The notes: generated from the sequence alone by a model not told the origin. Shown: positions 32,296 through 44,500, numbered from the stretch's first letter. The stretch: DNA of 64,000 nucleotides from Prochilodus magdalenae (GCA_024036415.1 JAMWET010001661.1:2048501-2112500), one strand, 5' to 3'. Numbers and translations: made by a program.

Positions 32296-32620
32296 AATAA
32301 GTGTAAACATCACATATATCATATATACAGTCAGTCGTTTAGTTCCTCCGTGATTGTAGCTTTTCTTTCTCATTCACACAGGAGTTAAATTCTTGTTACA
32401 GTGAAGGATCTGGAGGATACATAAAGATCTTTTAAGCTGCTGCTACAATCACGGATGAGTAACATGCATTGTGCTGCAGCTGGGATCCTCCAGCATGACG
32501 AATAAGGGTTTGAAGGGTCAAACTGGAAAAATGAATGATATTAATAATTTAGCACCCTAATGAGTTATTAAAGGGTCAGTTTAGACAGCATAAGTTTACA
32601 TACGACATCAAACACTGACA
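32296..32620. other. unassigned DNA
   Basis: Two copies of GTGATTGTAGC / GCTACAATCACGGA-type words (32350 and 32443) in opposite orientation, about 90 bp apart, could form a weak stem. Nothing else. Confidence 0.35.
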
Positions 32621-32629
32621 CTTCAATGT

Positions 32630-33110
32630 ACAGCATGTCTGGCACTGTGTGGAGACAATGGCTTTGTGTGTGTGGTCACATCTGTCCGTGTGATGGTGCT
32701 TTAGGGGAGCTGTCAAAGTGTCTCAGCTCTGCTAATGGGCTCACACAGAGAAAACAAAGTCACTTCCCTTTAACACACCCGCGGACAGAGGACACAAGCG
32801 CCTCCACAGCTGAAAGTCAATCGACATGACATGATAAAATCACATCTACTTCCACACGCACACCTCCTCCACATTGTTATCTGATCTGAATCTCGATTTT
32901 AATCTGAAATACATTAATGCCTGGACTTCTCCAGTGCCTCCTCGGGGAACGCTCCCTGTAATCGGGATTAGAGTGCTCTCTAATTGTTCTTTTCTGCGAG
33001 CGCCAAGTGATCTAATGACACATTCACGTTTAAAGGCAGATGGAGGTGGTCTCATCAGAGACAGAATGAGAGAGAGAGTCCCCCTGAGAAACTGAAAGAC
33101 ATGGTGTGAA
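32630..33110. promoter_or_regulatory. candidate conserved noncoding element with K50 homeodomain pair
   Basis: Balanced composition without convincing coding potential. At 32959-32970 TAATCGGGATTA forms two inverted TAATC/GATTA half sites, the pattern bound by Otx/Pitx/Gsc-type (Lys50) paired-class homeodomains as dimers. Nearby are CTCTAATTGTTCTTT, GCGCCAAGTGATCTAATGAC, GAATCTCGATTTTAATC and CATTAATGCC. The density of such words supports an enhancer-like element, but conservation is untested. Confidence 0.4.
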
Positions 33111-33845
33111 AAAGACTGTCTGATAAGAACATATTAATGCTAGTAAGTGCAATCGGTTATGTCTATTGTTCTTTTTAATAAATGCAATATATGTTTAAGC
33201 CAGGAAATGCAACTGAGCCCCAAGTGGGGCCTTGTTTATCACTTTAACAAAAATATGAAAAGATAAAGTGATAAAAACAGAACAAGGAGCAATGAATTGA
33301 GTTTACATTTTAAGTAATACCTCTAAAAGCAAAAAAAAAGAAAAAAAAAAGAAAAAGTGTTACCCTATGGGAAATGGGTGTCTGGTTTCATAACCACATG
33401 AACAAAATGAAATATTGATGAAGTAACACAATTTGTGTTAAAACATCTTTAGGGAAACATGTTTTGACTGAAAGCCATGAACACATTAAAAATCCGAGTT
33501 GGGCTTGTATGGCAAAGTTTATGTACATAAATAGAATGATCTGAGGTTTAACTCCCCATTGCTAATGTTGGCTAACTGAGGGAAGTGCAGACTTCTATCC
33601 CTACTTCCAGAAACCCAGATACCTTGAGATACTGTCCTTTATATTCCCAAATATTTCATTGAACTTTAATTGAAAATACATTTAAAAATAATCAATGCCA
33701 GTCAAAAGAGAAGTGCAATCCAGTTTAAGGTGTTTCAGTTTTAAGAAACGTTAGCTAATTACAGATGAGATCTATCACCTTTAATGAGACTGTTAAATGT
33801 TAATAAAATTAGTATAACTCTACATCTAGTTAATGTTAGCTTAGT
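33111..33845. other. unassigned AT-rich DNA
   Basis: Includes an A-rich stretch with two G-interrupted A runs at about 33332-33357. No gene. Confidence 0.4.
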
Positions 33846-33848
33846 GTC

Positions 33849-33939
<91 letters not shown>
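33849..33939. repeat. (ATCT)n microsatellite
   Basis: About 22 perfect tetranucleotide units. Confidence 0.98.
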
Positions 33940-34670
33940 ACATAACTGCACAAGCAGTAGTAATGTAATAATGATTAAAGGGAATTTTTTTCCCCATTTT
34001 TTTATTATACTATTTTCTCTCTGTCCTGTACAGTTATTTGTGCTAAAAGCTAAAAGTACATGCCAGAGCGAGAAACCCTGTTCCAGCCATTTTCTCTCCT
34101 GTACAAGGTGATGAATTTTATTTTTGAATTAAATATACTTTAGTTGTGTTTTGGTAACATCGAAGCATGTAAATTCCTGAACACTAACAATGAGCCTAAC
34201 AGGTCCTCTAATAAGCTTAAAGGGCATTACATCATGTAAACACATTGACGCTCTGTGACTCTAAGCACTGTTCAGTTCTTTATTGTATCACAGTGTACCA
34301 CTTAGCATTTTGAGACATAAAATTAACGTAGCTTAGCTCAAAGGGGCCGTGATATGATGCGTCTGCTACACTGTAGCCTTAATGCATAGTACATACACAA
34401 TTTTTGAAGTTTCTAATTTGGGCTTTTTAGAACAAAGAGCAAAACCTTAATTAAGCCTCGGATTCTTAGGTACAGGACCGGTGGTGAAATGAAAAAAGTG
34501 CAGATCCATTTTTCTAGTGTTGAAGGTAATGCTTTTCAGTAGAAAAATGCTTGTTGCCCTGGTCAAATAAAACCCAAGGAACTTTAAGATCTGTGGTTTG
34601 CTCACAGAAAAATGTAATAGTATCCAGTGATGAAGCGTTCACAGAAGAACAGCGTTCCAAGACCATCTAA
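33940..34670. other. unassigned AT-rich DNA
   Basis: No recognised feature. Confidence 0.4.
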
Positions 34671-34676
34671 GGTTAT

Positions 34677-34711
34677 CTGGTAGCGGTCATCTCCTTCCTG
34701 ACCGCTACCAG
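34677..34711. repeat. perfect 13-bp inverted repeat
   Basis: CTGGTAGCGGTCA (34677-34689) and its exact reverse complement (34699-34711) with a 9-nt loop. GC-rich stem in otherwise AT-rich DNA, just upstream of the GC island at 34.73 kb. It could act as a hairpin or as a paired protein site. Confidence 0.9.
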
Positions 34712-34724
34712 GACACATAGCAGT

Positions 34725-35340
34725 GTCCAGTCTCAGAGCGGCTCGCCCACTGACCCATTCTCCATTTGCCCTGCGCCACCTGCATGCCGCCGCTCCCGAG
34801 CTTCATAAATCAGTGTGAAGGGCTCGGAGCGTCCGCAGCCCGTTACCGTGCTCCTCCGCCGCCGATGAATCATATTAGGAGGATAATGAACCGTTTAATG
34901 ACCTGCGTGTTGATTTATCAGACGCTCTGAAGAGGCCAATTTAAAAATATAATGCTATAAGTCACGGAGCCGCTGGCCGGCGGTCTCAGCAGGCCCGGCG
35001 CGGCCTTCCCCGGGCACACTGAGCGCGTGTTAATCAGGCCGTCGTTAAGGGACGGCGGTCACTTTTCATGTAGTAGCCCCCGTGCCTTTCCCCCACTGAC
35101 AGATTGTGCTCTGCCAGAAGGAGGTGGGAATATTTCTGCCAGGGCCTGGAGCTCTCCGCTCATCGTTAGGCTGAGGAATCTCCACAGCGGGTGGCCAGAC
35201 TGCAGCTTTTCTTACACAGCACTGCCTGAGAGTAACAAAACTCCACTGCTTCACATTTATATACTGCAGCGAGCAAAAGGGTGGAGCCATCAGACTAAAT
35301 GCATATTCCTAATAAGCTTAAAGACGTTTTTGATCTAAAG
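34725..35340. promoter_or_regulatory. candidate conserved noncoding element, GC/CpG-rich
   Basis: The most CpG-rich block of the window, with GCCGCCGATGAATCATATTA, GGAGGATAATGAACCG, TTTAATGACCTGCGTG, TTGATTTATCAG and CCAATTTAAAAATATAATGC in close order, then GCCGCTGGCCGGCGG. Overlapping frames on both strands (35027-35338, 35066-35290) lack motifs. GC islands studded with TAAT/ATGA cores are typical of developmental regulatory DNA. One of the better candidates here. Confidence 0.4.
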
Positions 35341-35387
35341 GTTTATCCTGAAACGTGACTGAAACATTTCTAATAGCGTGTAATACC

Positions 35388-35765
35388 TCAAAGAGCATTA
35401 TTAACAGCTGTGATTCGATTTGGCATGGACTCTGCAAGTTTCTGCATGTAGGCTACATCACTCTTCAGCCACGCTTGTGTAAAAGTGTTGTGCATGTGGG
35501 ACAGGTTTAATGGATGCACAGTTTCCTGTAGATGTTCGTCACTGCTGGTAATTCTGTATGATCTTACGCTTCCATACACCTGCAAATTCAGCTTCTTTCT
35601 TTGCACTATGGTCTTTGCCACGCCCAAATACAATCACTCCTTTAATCCAATCATTAACATCTGCTTTACTACCCATCTTCCACACATCTAAAGAGACATT
35701 CACTGCACTGTTCCACCTCTTCCCAATCTTCCCAATATGTAGCCCAACCATACTCGTGTAATGCT
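35388..35765 (-). pseudogene. Tc1-like transposase deletion derivative, family B copy 2
   Basis: Minus-strand reading starts MGSKADVNDWIKGVIVFGRG (N-terminal HTH region of a Tc1 transposase) within the 35539-35751 frame. It ends, in another frame, with YMQKLAESMPNRITAVNNAL at 35388-35455, the family's C-terminal SMPRR-AV block. The catalytic DDE core is missing between them. Homologous to copy 1 at 30.56-30.90 kb in the opposite orientation. Non-functional. Confidence 0.75.
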
Positions 35766-35830
35766 TGTGTAATTACACAGTTTACATTTTATTAGGTACT
35801 GCAGATGTCAGAGTCCGCTCTTTATAAATA

Positions 35831-35831
<1 letters not shown>

Positions 35832-35918
<87 letters not shown>

Positions 35919-35968
35919 TTATATATACATATATATATATATACACATATATATGTACTATATATATA

Positions 35969-36034
<66 letters not shown>
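35832..36034. repeat. (AT)n tract, interrupted, ~200 bp
   Basis: Long alternating AT with TTTATA, CATTTATA, CATATATATG and GTACTA interruptions. It contains palindromic sub-blocks able to extrude as cruciforms and yields a spurious Tyr-Ile repeat frame on the minus strand. Confidence 0.97.
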
Positions 36035-36435
36035 GACGTAACATACTGAACTGACCACACGAGCACACACACTGTTAACAAACATTCAACTTTAGCAAAT
36101 AAAAAGAAAGCAGAAGAAAGAACCAGTGTGACAGGACCTAAAGAGATGTGTGAATATCTGTACATATGCATAAATACATTTAATACAATAACTATAATAC
36201 GAATATTATAGAATGATATGTATGTATATATATCTATATGACATTTTTATGTTTATCTATATAACATTTGCAAAAATTAGCATGAGCACAGCTGGGTAAA
36301 TAGACACATTTTTAGACCCTATGGTACAGAATGGGTTATACTTTAATACAATGAAGGAGGCTTGTTGGTTTTAATTTAGTTTAAAGTCTGAGGTGTCCAC
36401 TGTGGTTACTAACAGCTAAAGTGCATGCTGTGCTG
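36035..36435. other. unassigned AT-rich DNA
   Basis: No recognised feature. Confidence 0.4.
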
Positions 36436-36439
36436 GCTT

Positions 36440-36720
36440 TGATCGTTCTGAGTCTTTTACCAGTGGGAAGTGTCTGGAGGAGGTGATGTCCAGGAGGACA
36501 GGATGGGCGAGGTCAATTGTAACCTTGCAAGACTGCTTCATTACTCTGCTGTTGTAGATGTCCTGAAGCATTGGCAGACCATATCCGATCCTCTCTATTA
36601 TCCTGATTATGTGGAGTTATTTAGAGTTTTGGCTACTTTTTATGAGGTGGAGCAGTCAGACCAGATGGTTATGGATGATATGTCAGTATGGACTTGATGA
36701 CTGCTGTGTAGAGCTGGGTC
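36440..36720 (-). mobile_element. LINE reverse transcriptase C-terminal fragment
   Basis: Minus-strand translation from about 36715 begins LYTAVIKSILTYH, the start of the RT thumb region in vertebrate LINEs (YxAVIxSILTYSI). Further on, in other frames, it reads LQDIYNSRVMKQSCKVTIDL and AHPVLLDI...FPLVKDSERS, matching the order SLxxIYxxRxxKKAxxIxxDPxHPxxxLFxxLPSGRRxR. Stops and frameshifts are many. The plus-strand frame 36470-36697 is a shadow. Confidence 0.7.
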
Positions 36721-37580
36721 ATCAAGGTGCTCCGGACAGCTGACTAGCATTGTCAGTGAGAGCAGTGCAACCTAAATTAATCTGTTTTGACGATCAAGTG
36801 AAAATTGACTGAGTAATAAATCAAATAAAAATAATGGCTGACTTAATTATGAGGAGTCATCATGCACATCAGTACACATGTAATTATTTACAAGCAGATC
36901 TTGACCTCTCTAACATGGCAGATGCACAGATGATCTGCCTCAGATAGACAACAGCTAATAACATGCCAACTATGTAATTTATAATAAATCCACGAGTATT
37001 TCTGTCCATCCTTCCAGCACTGTGGATCTGAAAGGGTCTATCTGTCAGGAAGTCCTAAATGAGAAAAGGAGATGGAGAATGAAGAAGATCATTTTAGATA
37101 TATTTCTTGCCTCTAGTGCACCTAATGTCTTAACAGCTCCAGCCTTAGTTTATCTGCGGACGTACTGCATATTATTATTAAAACATCAAGCCAACTCACC
37201 CGGACCCTCCCACCAAACAGAGACCAAGCTGGTGTTGGTGGGGAAGAAGTCAAAATGTCAGCACCTGTAAGCAGCAGAACATTGTAAAGACAGGTGTAGG
37301 TCAGCGATTGGTTAGGAGCAATGAATGATGTAATTGTACTAAAGCTTCCATTTCTCATTATTACATATTTATGTTATAGGATATAATAGAATCATTTATT
37401 CTATTTCAAGACACTTAATATGGACTAAAGAAAGTTTAACAAGGCAAACGTATTAATATCTGCTAAAGCAAAAAAGTAATAGATTTAAATTAATGGAAAG
37501 GATCTTGAAAAGTAAAGTAAAAGTAAAGTAATTATGTCAACAAACATATATATTAGAATATATTGAGAATATATTAGATA
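36721..37580. other. unassigned DNA
   Basis: No gene or repeat recognised. Frames at 37022-37270 and 37122-37358 overlap on opposite strands without motifs. Confidence 0.4.
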
Positions 37581-37587
37581 TTATATT

Positions 37588-37700
37588 AGATATTCAGAAT
37601 CAGAATCGTTATTTAGCCAAGTAAAGTCTTGGTGAGTCACATATGTATGACATTTTATGAACACAGACTATTAGCAAGTACTGCACTAAGGAAAAAGTAG
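37588..37700 (-). repeat. LINE 3' tail, minus orientation
   Basis: TCAGAATCAGAATCGTTATT followed by AGCCAAGTAAAG and a GTATGACATTTT phrase resembles the fish LINE end 'agaatcagctttattggccaagtatg' read from the opposite strand. It lies on the wrong side of the 36.4-36.7 kb RT fragment to belong to it. Confidence 0.5.
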
Positions 37701-37945
37701 AATCCAATAGAATAATGACAAAGAATAAGAATGTTGGTCTTTTATTTTAAGGTAAAATCTAAATAAATATAAGCAGTCATGCCTGTAACACTCCTTATGA
37801 TTTCAGCATGAATGGACAGAGCTAAACCTCTCTGGGCTGAAATCTGTGGATGTAAATTTGTCAGTTTGTAAATGCTTAAACATTTAACTAGACTCAGATT
37901 TCCATCCAAAAACAGTTAGAGTTGTTTTCTCATGAGATTGGCTCT
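37701..37945. other. unassigned DNA
   Basis: Nothing recognised. Confidence 0.4.
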
Positions 37946-37949
37946 TTTG

Positions 37950-38420
37950 CCATGATATCATGTTTTGCAGCCTATCTGGCCCGAGTTCAGCCGAGGTAGC
38001 TCAGCTCAGTGTTGCGTCTCTCTCCACTTTAATGCAAATATTCTGAGCTCAGCACTGTGCACATCAAATGTAATAAGTTCCCGGCTCTCCCCGAGCCACT
38101 TTTACTGTGCGGGGCGTGTCTATTGTCTGGAAAATGTGGTGATTTGTCACATTTTTCTTTCCCTCTCAGTATCCCACTGAGAATACTATCATGTGCTTCA
38201 GGATGGCACTTCGTTTCTGTGGATAAACGCAGCGAAGGCCGACCGGCATGTAGGAGCGATTGCCATACGGCAGAAGGGTGGGAAATCCAGTTGGAAGCAG
38301 AAATGAGAAAAATGAAAACACATTGGGGGGATGGAAATGAACGTGTGCTCCGCCTGGGCCACGTTACAGCCTTGTAAAGACTCTCCCATCATGCAGATGT
38401 GTCATGCAGATAAATAGCTT
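37950..38420. promoter_or_regulatory. candidate conserved noncoding block
   Basis: Less AT-rich than its flanks. The 106-codon frame 38057-38377 and a minus frame at 38198-38392 show no domain or splice pattern. CpG-containing words (GATAAACGCAGCGAAGGCCG) and CACTTTAATGCAAATATTC at about 38025 (another ATGCAAAT octamer, 38032-38039) fit regulatory DNA. Confidence 0.25.
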
Positions 38421-39740
38421 TTTCCCTGGGAATTGTTTTGTGTAGCTGAGATGATGGAGTGAATGTTCTGGAGACGAGTAAAGATTCAGATGTAAACATG
38501 TGCGCTGTAGAGCCCGTCACTCACCCAGTACTATCCAATGGAACATCTCTTGGATGCCACCTGCATATGAAAACATGCATGTCTGGATGATAACTTCATA
38601 GGAAAAGTGAAATTTTAAGTAAAATGGTTTAGAATTTCTAGTTTTCCTTACATATATCTGACCTCGGAAATGAATTTGATTACCAGTCTTTTGCGAAATG
38701 ATTCATGATGGAATCTTAGATTTCATCGCATTGCTGTTTCTGTTCACCACATGATTCAGATATATGTCAACCTCTAGAGATATGCAGGGCCAGGTTTATA
38801 AAACCGTGACGTAACAATGCTATGCCATGCCAAATGTGCTGCATGGTAAACAAGAGCTATTTATAAACTGTGGTAGTGATTAGCTTGCCGATGTCTTTAC
38901 ATGGTATTTTCATTAGTGTCCAAAGCAAAACCAACAAAATTCCACATGCATATGATACATATTGAAGAGCTCTGGTTGGCTGCCAGAATGTATACAATGA
39001 GAGCAATGAAGGGAAACAACCAAAGTATCTCAGAAACAGATCTACAAATCTTTAGGAATGATGTTGGGAAAATAATAGTAAACTGTTCTGTAAAGCTTTT
39101 AACTTTAATGCATCAACGCTGATTAGTTGCCATCGACTCTACTTGAATAACTGTTGACTTTTAAAAATCTGAATTCTTGCAGCCCCTACTGCTATCTGAG
39201 AAATAGGATTAAAAGCGAAGATTGCTCGCACTACAATTAATTCTATCAAGTAATTGGAAACGCTACATGTAGAATTGCTTTTTGTTCATTTGGATTGTGG
39301 GCTAAACCTGCCGTCCCCTCATAGGAGAGGGTCCTGTCCCAAGAAGATCTGGGGCTATTTTAAATTCATTTAATTCAGGCAGTTAAATCTGCTGACCTAA
39401 AATCTTGTCTGAGTGAGTCTTCTTCCTTCTCATGCTCTGCTACAGCTGCTGTTAGAAGGTTAACCAGAGCAGGATTGTTTTGTGTTATGAATTGCTGCCG
39501 GTGCATGTAAATGAAGGAAAAGTACAGAAAAGCCTCACACCACACAAGAGGTAGAACATGCCGCTAATCCTCGTTTATGATTCAGCAAACGTGTTACCAC
39601 CACGCTATTTACTCTTAACATCACGGTACATCTCCTGCTGCAGTTGATGAATCTGGCCCAGCAGCTTTAATATTCACAGCTTCCAGAATGTATAAATTCC
39701 CGGAACATTTCAACCATTCAATCATTAGCAGTCATAGCGT
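38421..39740. other. unassigned DNA
   Basis: No gene recognised. The frame 38901-39122 (73 codons) has no motif I know and may be a decayed transposon piece. Confidence 0.35.
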
Positions 39741-39743
39741 TTA

Positions 39744-39905
39744 ACCTCCTGAGACCCCTGCGTCCTCATATGAGGACATTACATTTCTGCTTCTCTGCAC
39801 CATGATACTTTTTAAAATGCTGACCCTTTGGCCTCATATGAGGACATTGTTTTTTGCCAAAACAACTTCCTGTACAAAGACAACGTTTAGTTTTTATACT
39901 TGTTA
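39744..39905. mobile_element. MITE, ACCTCCTGAGAC family, 3'-truncated copy
   Basis: Starts after TA at 39742-39743 with ACCTCCTGAGACCCCTGCGT and aligns through ACAACTTCCTGTACAAAGAC to the copy at 24346-24559. The right inverted repeat is missing. The sequence changes into a LINE fragment after CTTGTTA at about 39905. Confidence 0.85.
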
Positions 39906-39929
39906 CTTACCTTTATTTGACCTGTTCTA

Positions 39930-40830
39930 CAACTAAATAAGGAACAACCTGAAAACCAATTCTCGGTACTACAACTCATGGAATTATACTTTGTGATAGA
40001 CTAGTTTCTTTAGCTACTAATATAAAACCTGAAGTACGAAATCTAGGAGTGACTCTGACCTCTGTTGTAGGTTGTATGTCAACACAGTCGTCAAAGTAGC
40101 TTTTTAGCATGTATGCTAAAGTTTAGCCATGTGTATCTCAGGGTGACGCAGAGAAACTTGTTAATGCTGATCACTGTATTTCTCCCTTTACTGGGCTCCT
40201 GAGACAACATTCTATCCCCTACAACTAGTACAAAACACAGCAGCACGGACCCTTTATTTGAAATATTTTGGTCAATAAAACAGTTCCTCATCTACAGTTA
40301 CAAACTCCATCAGAGCAGTGAGAGTCAAAAGATTGGAGCAAGCTCATCACTGCTCATCATCTTTGAGTCACAAACACAGTTTTCACCTTCTTAACAGTCT
40401 AGGTTTAGGAGAAACCTAAAAATTCTGATTCTCGGTACTACAACTCAGGACAATACTTTATGATAGACTAGTTTACTTAAGTAGCTTTTTGTCATTTAAG
40501 CAATATTGCACAAGTTAGGCCATTTCTATTTCAGAGACACATAGTAACTTGTTCATGCTTTTGTTACAAGCAGAACTGATCACTGTAATGCTCTCCTTAC
40601 CCGGGTTCCAGTCCATCCCCTACAACGCATTTAAAACACAGCAGCATGGATCCCATCAAAAACTAAACAGAGAGCTCATATCACTCCTTCTTTAAAAGAA
40701 TGGCACTGGCTACCTGTATGTATTAGAACAAAAACAGAAAGTTCTGCTACTGGTCTATAAAGCTCTAAGTAATCTAGCTCCTGCTTACATCACAGAATGC
40801 CTCTCTGTTTATGCTCCAGGTTGTGATCTT
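39930..40830 (+). mobile_element. L2-like LINE 3' reverse transcriptase relic with internal duplication
   Basis: Plus-strand motifs in order: VRNLGVTL (40034-40057), AEKLVNA.DHC (around 40152-40175), the QN-AAR equivalent (ACAAAACACAGCAGCACGGAC near 40230), then again DHCNALLTRVP (40577-40610), HWLPV (40704-40718) and VLLLVYKALSNLAPAYITEC in mixed frames (40742-40800). These match the C-terminal RT region of vertebrate L2/CR1-type LINEs. The phrase TCTCGGTACTACAACTCA occurs at 39961 and 40430, showing a tandem duplication of about 469 bp. Many stops. Confidence 0.8.
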
Positions 40831-41590
40831 AGGATTTAGCAGTTAGGTCATCAACAGCAACACCTCGGGCCTTGCTGCACCAGCCTTGCTGCTTAGTCCT
40901 CTTCACTGGGCCCTCCCTCACTGACTTCATCCTCCAGTCTTGTCTGTCAGTGCTTGCAAGACTGTCTTCCAGCTGAGCTCTGTTGATGAGCTTTGTTGTG
41001 CCACCTTGACCACTGTGGTCATTGTCTATCTCCGCCATGCTGCTCTTCTCTCAAAGTCCTTGGCCAGCTTCAATTCTGTGCACTATTACGCTGCTGAGTT
41101 TGACATTTCCCCGCAGTTTGCTAGGTCAGGCAGGTCATCACAGCTACACTTGCCCTGATGATAGGCCCCAACACTGCACTACCACCTGACTAACCAGCCC
41201 CACAGCCCAGTGCAGAATAGACTGAGCAACACACATACATGTATACATCTTTAAGTTTACAGACCCAACAACTTAAGTAGTTTAAGTCTCTTACTTACTG
41301 CTGCTGTGACGTTACCTGTGGTGCTCTGTGTTTGCAGTTTGGCCATAACAGCTGGCCAGATACACTGAACCAGCCAAACCCTGCTCACCTGTCACTCACT
41401 CCTCTGAATGACCCATACTAACACACTCCTGTCAGTCTATTGGGATGGTCCCCTCACCCCAGATCAATGTACCAATACATCACCTGAAAAATCAATGAGC
41501 TTTCTTCAAGTGTCTGTGTGAGCGATGACAAGGAGCTAACCCTATGTCAATGAAATCTTTGGAAAACAGCTACAAACAGTGAATTCCAGA
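40831..41590. other. unassigned DNA between LINE and minisatellite
   Basis: Overlapping frames 40829-41038 (minus) and 40940-41158 (plus) without motifs, possibly more LINE or other decayed repeat. Nothing supportable. Confidence 0.35.
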
Positions 41591-41599
41591 ACACTGCTA

Positions 41600-44500
41600 A
41601 CAGGAGTTTCAAACAGACATCAAATAAACAAACATCACTCACTGTCGGCCTCTAAAGGAGTTAACACACCTTATCAACGAACATCACTCACCGCTGCCTC
41701 TAAACCAGTTATTAACACACATCTTATAAACGAACATCACTCTCTGTCGGCCTCTAAAGTAGTTATTAACACACATCAAATAAACAAACATCACATCACT
41801 CCTCTACAGGAGTTATTAACACACATCTTGTAAACAAACATCACTCACCGCTGCCCTCTAAAGGAGTTATTAACAAACATCACTCACCGCCGCCCTCTTA
41901 AGGAGTTATTAACACACCTTATCAACAAACATCACTCTCCGCCGCCCTCTAAAGGAGTTATTAACAAACATCACTCACCGCCACCCTCTTAAGGAGTTAT
42001 TAACACACCTTATCAACAAACATCACTCTCCGCCGCCCTCTACAGGAGTTATTAACACACATCAAATAAATAAACGTTACTCACCACTGCCCTCTAAAGG
42101 AATTATTAACACACATCTTATAAACAAACTGCACTCTCCACCGCCCTCTAAAGGAGTTATTAACAAAACCGCAAATAAACAAACATCACTCACTGCCGCC
42201 CTCTAAAAGAGTTATTAACAAAACCTCAAATAAACAAACATCATTCACCACCGCCCTCTAAAGGAGTTAACACACATCTTATAAACAAACATCACTCACC
42301 GCTGCCTCTAAACCAGTTATTAACACACATCTTATAAACGAACATCACTCTCCGTCGGCCTCTAAAGTAGTTATTAACACACATCAAATAAACAAACATC
42401 ACATCACTCCTCTACAGGAGTTATTAACACACATCTTGTAAACAAACATCACTCACCGCCGCCTCTAAACCAGTTATTAACACACATCTTATAAACGAAC
42501 ATCACTCTCCGCCGGCCTCTAAAGTAGTTATTAACACACATCAAATAAACAAACATCACATCACTCCTCTACAGGAGTTATTAACACACATCTTGTAAAC
42601 AAACATCACTCACCCCTGCCCTCTTAAGGAGTTATTAACAAATATCACTCACCGCTGCCCTCTAAAGGAGTTATTAACAAACATCACTCACCGCCACCCT
42701 CTTAAGGAGTTATTAACACACCTTATCAACAAACATCACTCTCTGCCACCCTCTAAAGGAGTTATTAACAAATATCTAATAAACAAACTGCACTCTCCAC
42801 CGCCCTCTAAAGGAGTTATTAACAAAACCTCAAATAAACAAACATCACTCACTGCCGCCCTCTAAAAGAGTTATTAACAAAACCTAAAATAAACAAACAT
42901 CATTCACCACCGCCCTCTAAAGGAGTTATTAACACACCTTATAAACAAACATCACTCAACGCTGCCCTCTAAAGGATTTATTAACACACATCAAATAAAC
43001 AAACATCACTCACTGTCAGCCTCTAAAGGAGTTAACACACCTTATCAACGAACATCACTCACCGCCACCTCTAAACCAGTTATTAACACACATCAAATAA
43101 ACAAACATCACATCACTCCTCTAAAGGAGTTATTAACACACATCTTGTAAACAAACATCACTCACTGCTGCCCTCTAAAGGATTTATTAACACACATCAA
43201 ATAAACAAACATCACTCACTGTCAGCCTCTAAAGGAGTTAACACACCTTATCAACGAACATCACTCACCGCCACCTCTAAACCAGTTATTAACACACATC
43301 AAATAAACAAACATCACATCACTCCTCTAAAGGAGTTATTAACACACATCTTGTAAACAAACATCACTCACTGCTGCCCTCTAAAGGAGTTATTAACAAA
43401 CATCACTCACTGCCGCCCTCTTAAGGAGTTATTAACACACCTTTTCAACAAACATCACTCTCCGCCGCCCTCTACAGGAGTTATTAACACACATCAAATA
43501 AATAAACGTTACTCACCACTGCCCTCTAAAGGAATTATTAACACACATCTTATAAACAAACTGCACTCTCCACCGCCCTCTAAAGGAGTTATTAACAAAA
43601 CCGCAAATAAACCAACATCACTCACTGCCGCCCTCTAAAAGAGTTATTAACAAAACCTCAAATAAACAAACATCATTCACCACCGCCCTCTAAAGGAGTT
43701 AACACACATCTTATAAACAAACTGCACTCTCCACCGCCCTCTAAAGGAGTTAACACACATCTTATAAACAAACTGCACTCTCCACCGCCCTCTAAAGGAG
43801 TTATTAACAAAACCGCAAATAAACAAACATCACTCACCGCTGCCCTCTAAAGGATTTATTAACACACATCAAATAAACAAACATCACTTACTGTGGACCT
43901 CTAAAGGAGTTATTAATCAACATTAAATAAACAAACATCACTCACCACCGCCCTCTAAAGGAGTTATTAACACACATCAAATAAACAAACATTACTCACG
44001 GCCGCACTCTAAAGGAGTTATTAACACACATCAAATAAATAAACGTTACTCTCCGCTGGCCTCTTAAGTAGTTATTAACACACATCAAATAAACAAACAT
44101 CACATCACTCCTCTACAGGAGTTATTAACACACATCTTGTAAACAAACATCACTCACGGCCGCACTCTAAAGGAGTTATTAACACACATCAAATAAATAA
44201 ACGTTACTCTCCGCCGGCCTCTAAAGTAGTTATTAACACACATCAAATAAACAAACATCACATCACTCCTCTACAGGAGTTATTAACACACATCTTGTAA
44301 ACAAACATCACTTACTGCCGCCTCTAAACCAGTTATTAACACACATCAAATAAACAAACATCACTTACTGTGGACCTCTAAAGGAGTTATTAATCAACAT
44401 TAAATAAACAAACATCACTCACCACCGCCCTCTAAAGGAGTTATTAACACACATCAAATAAACAAACATCACTCACGGCCGCACCCTAAAGGAGTTATTA

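Noticed and set aside
35782..36171. 129-codon minus-strand frame
   Set aside because: Tyr-Ile repeats from the AT microsatellite only.
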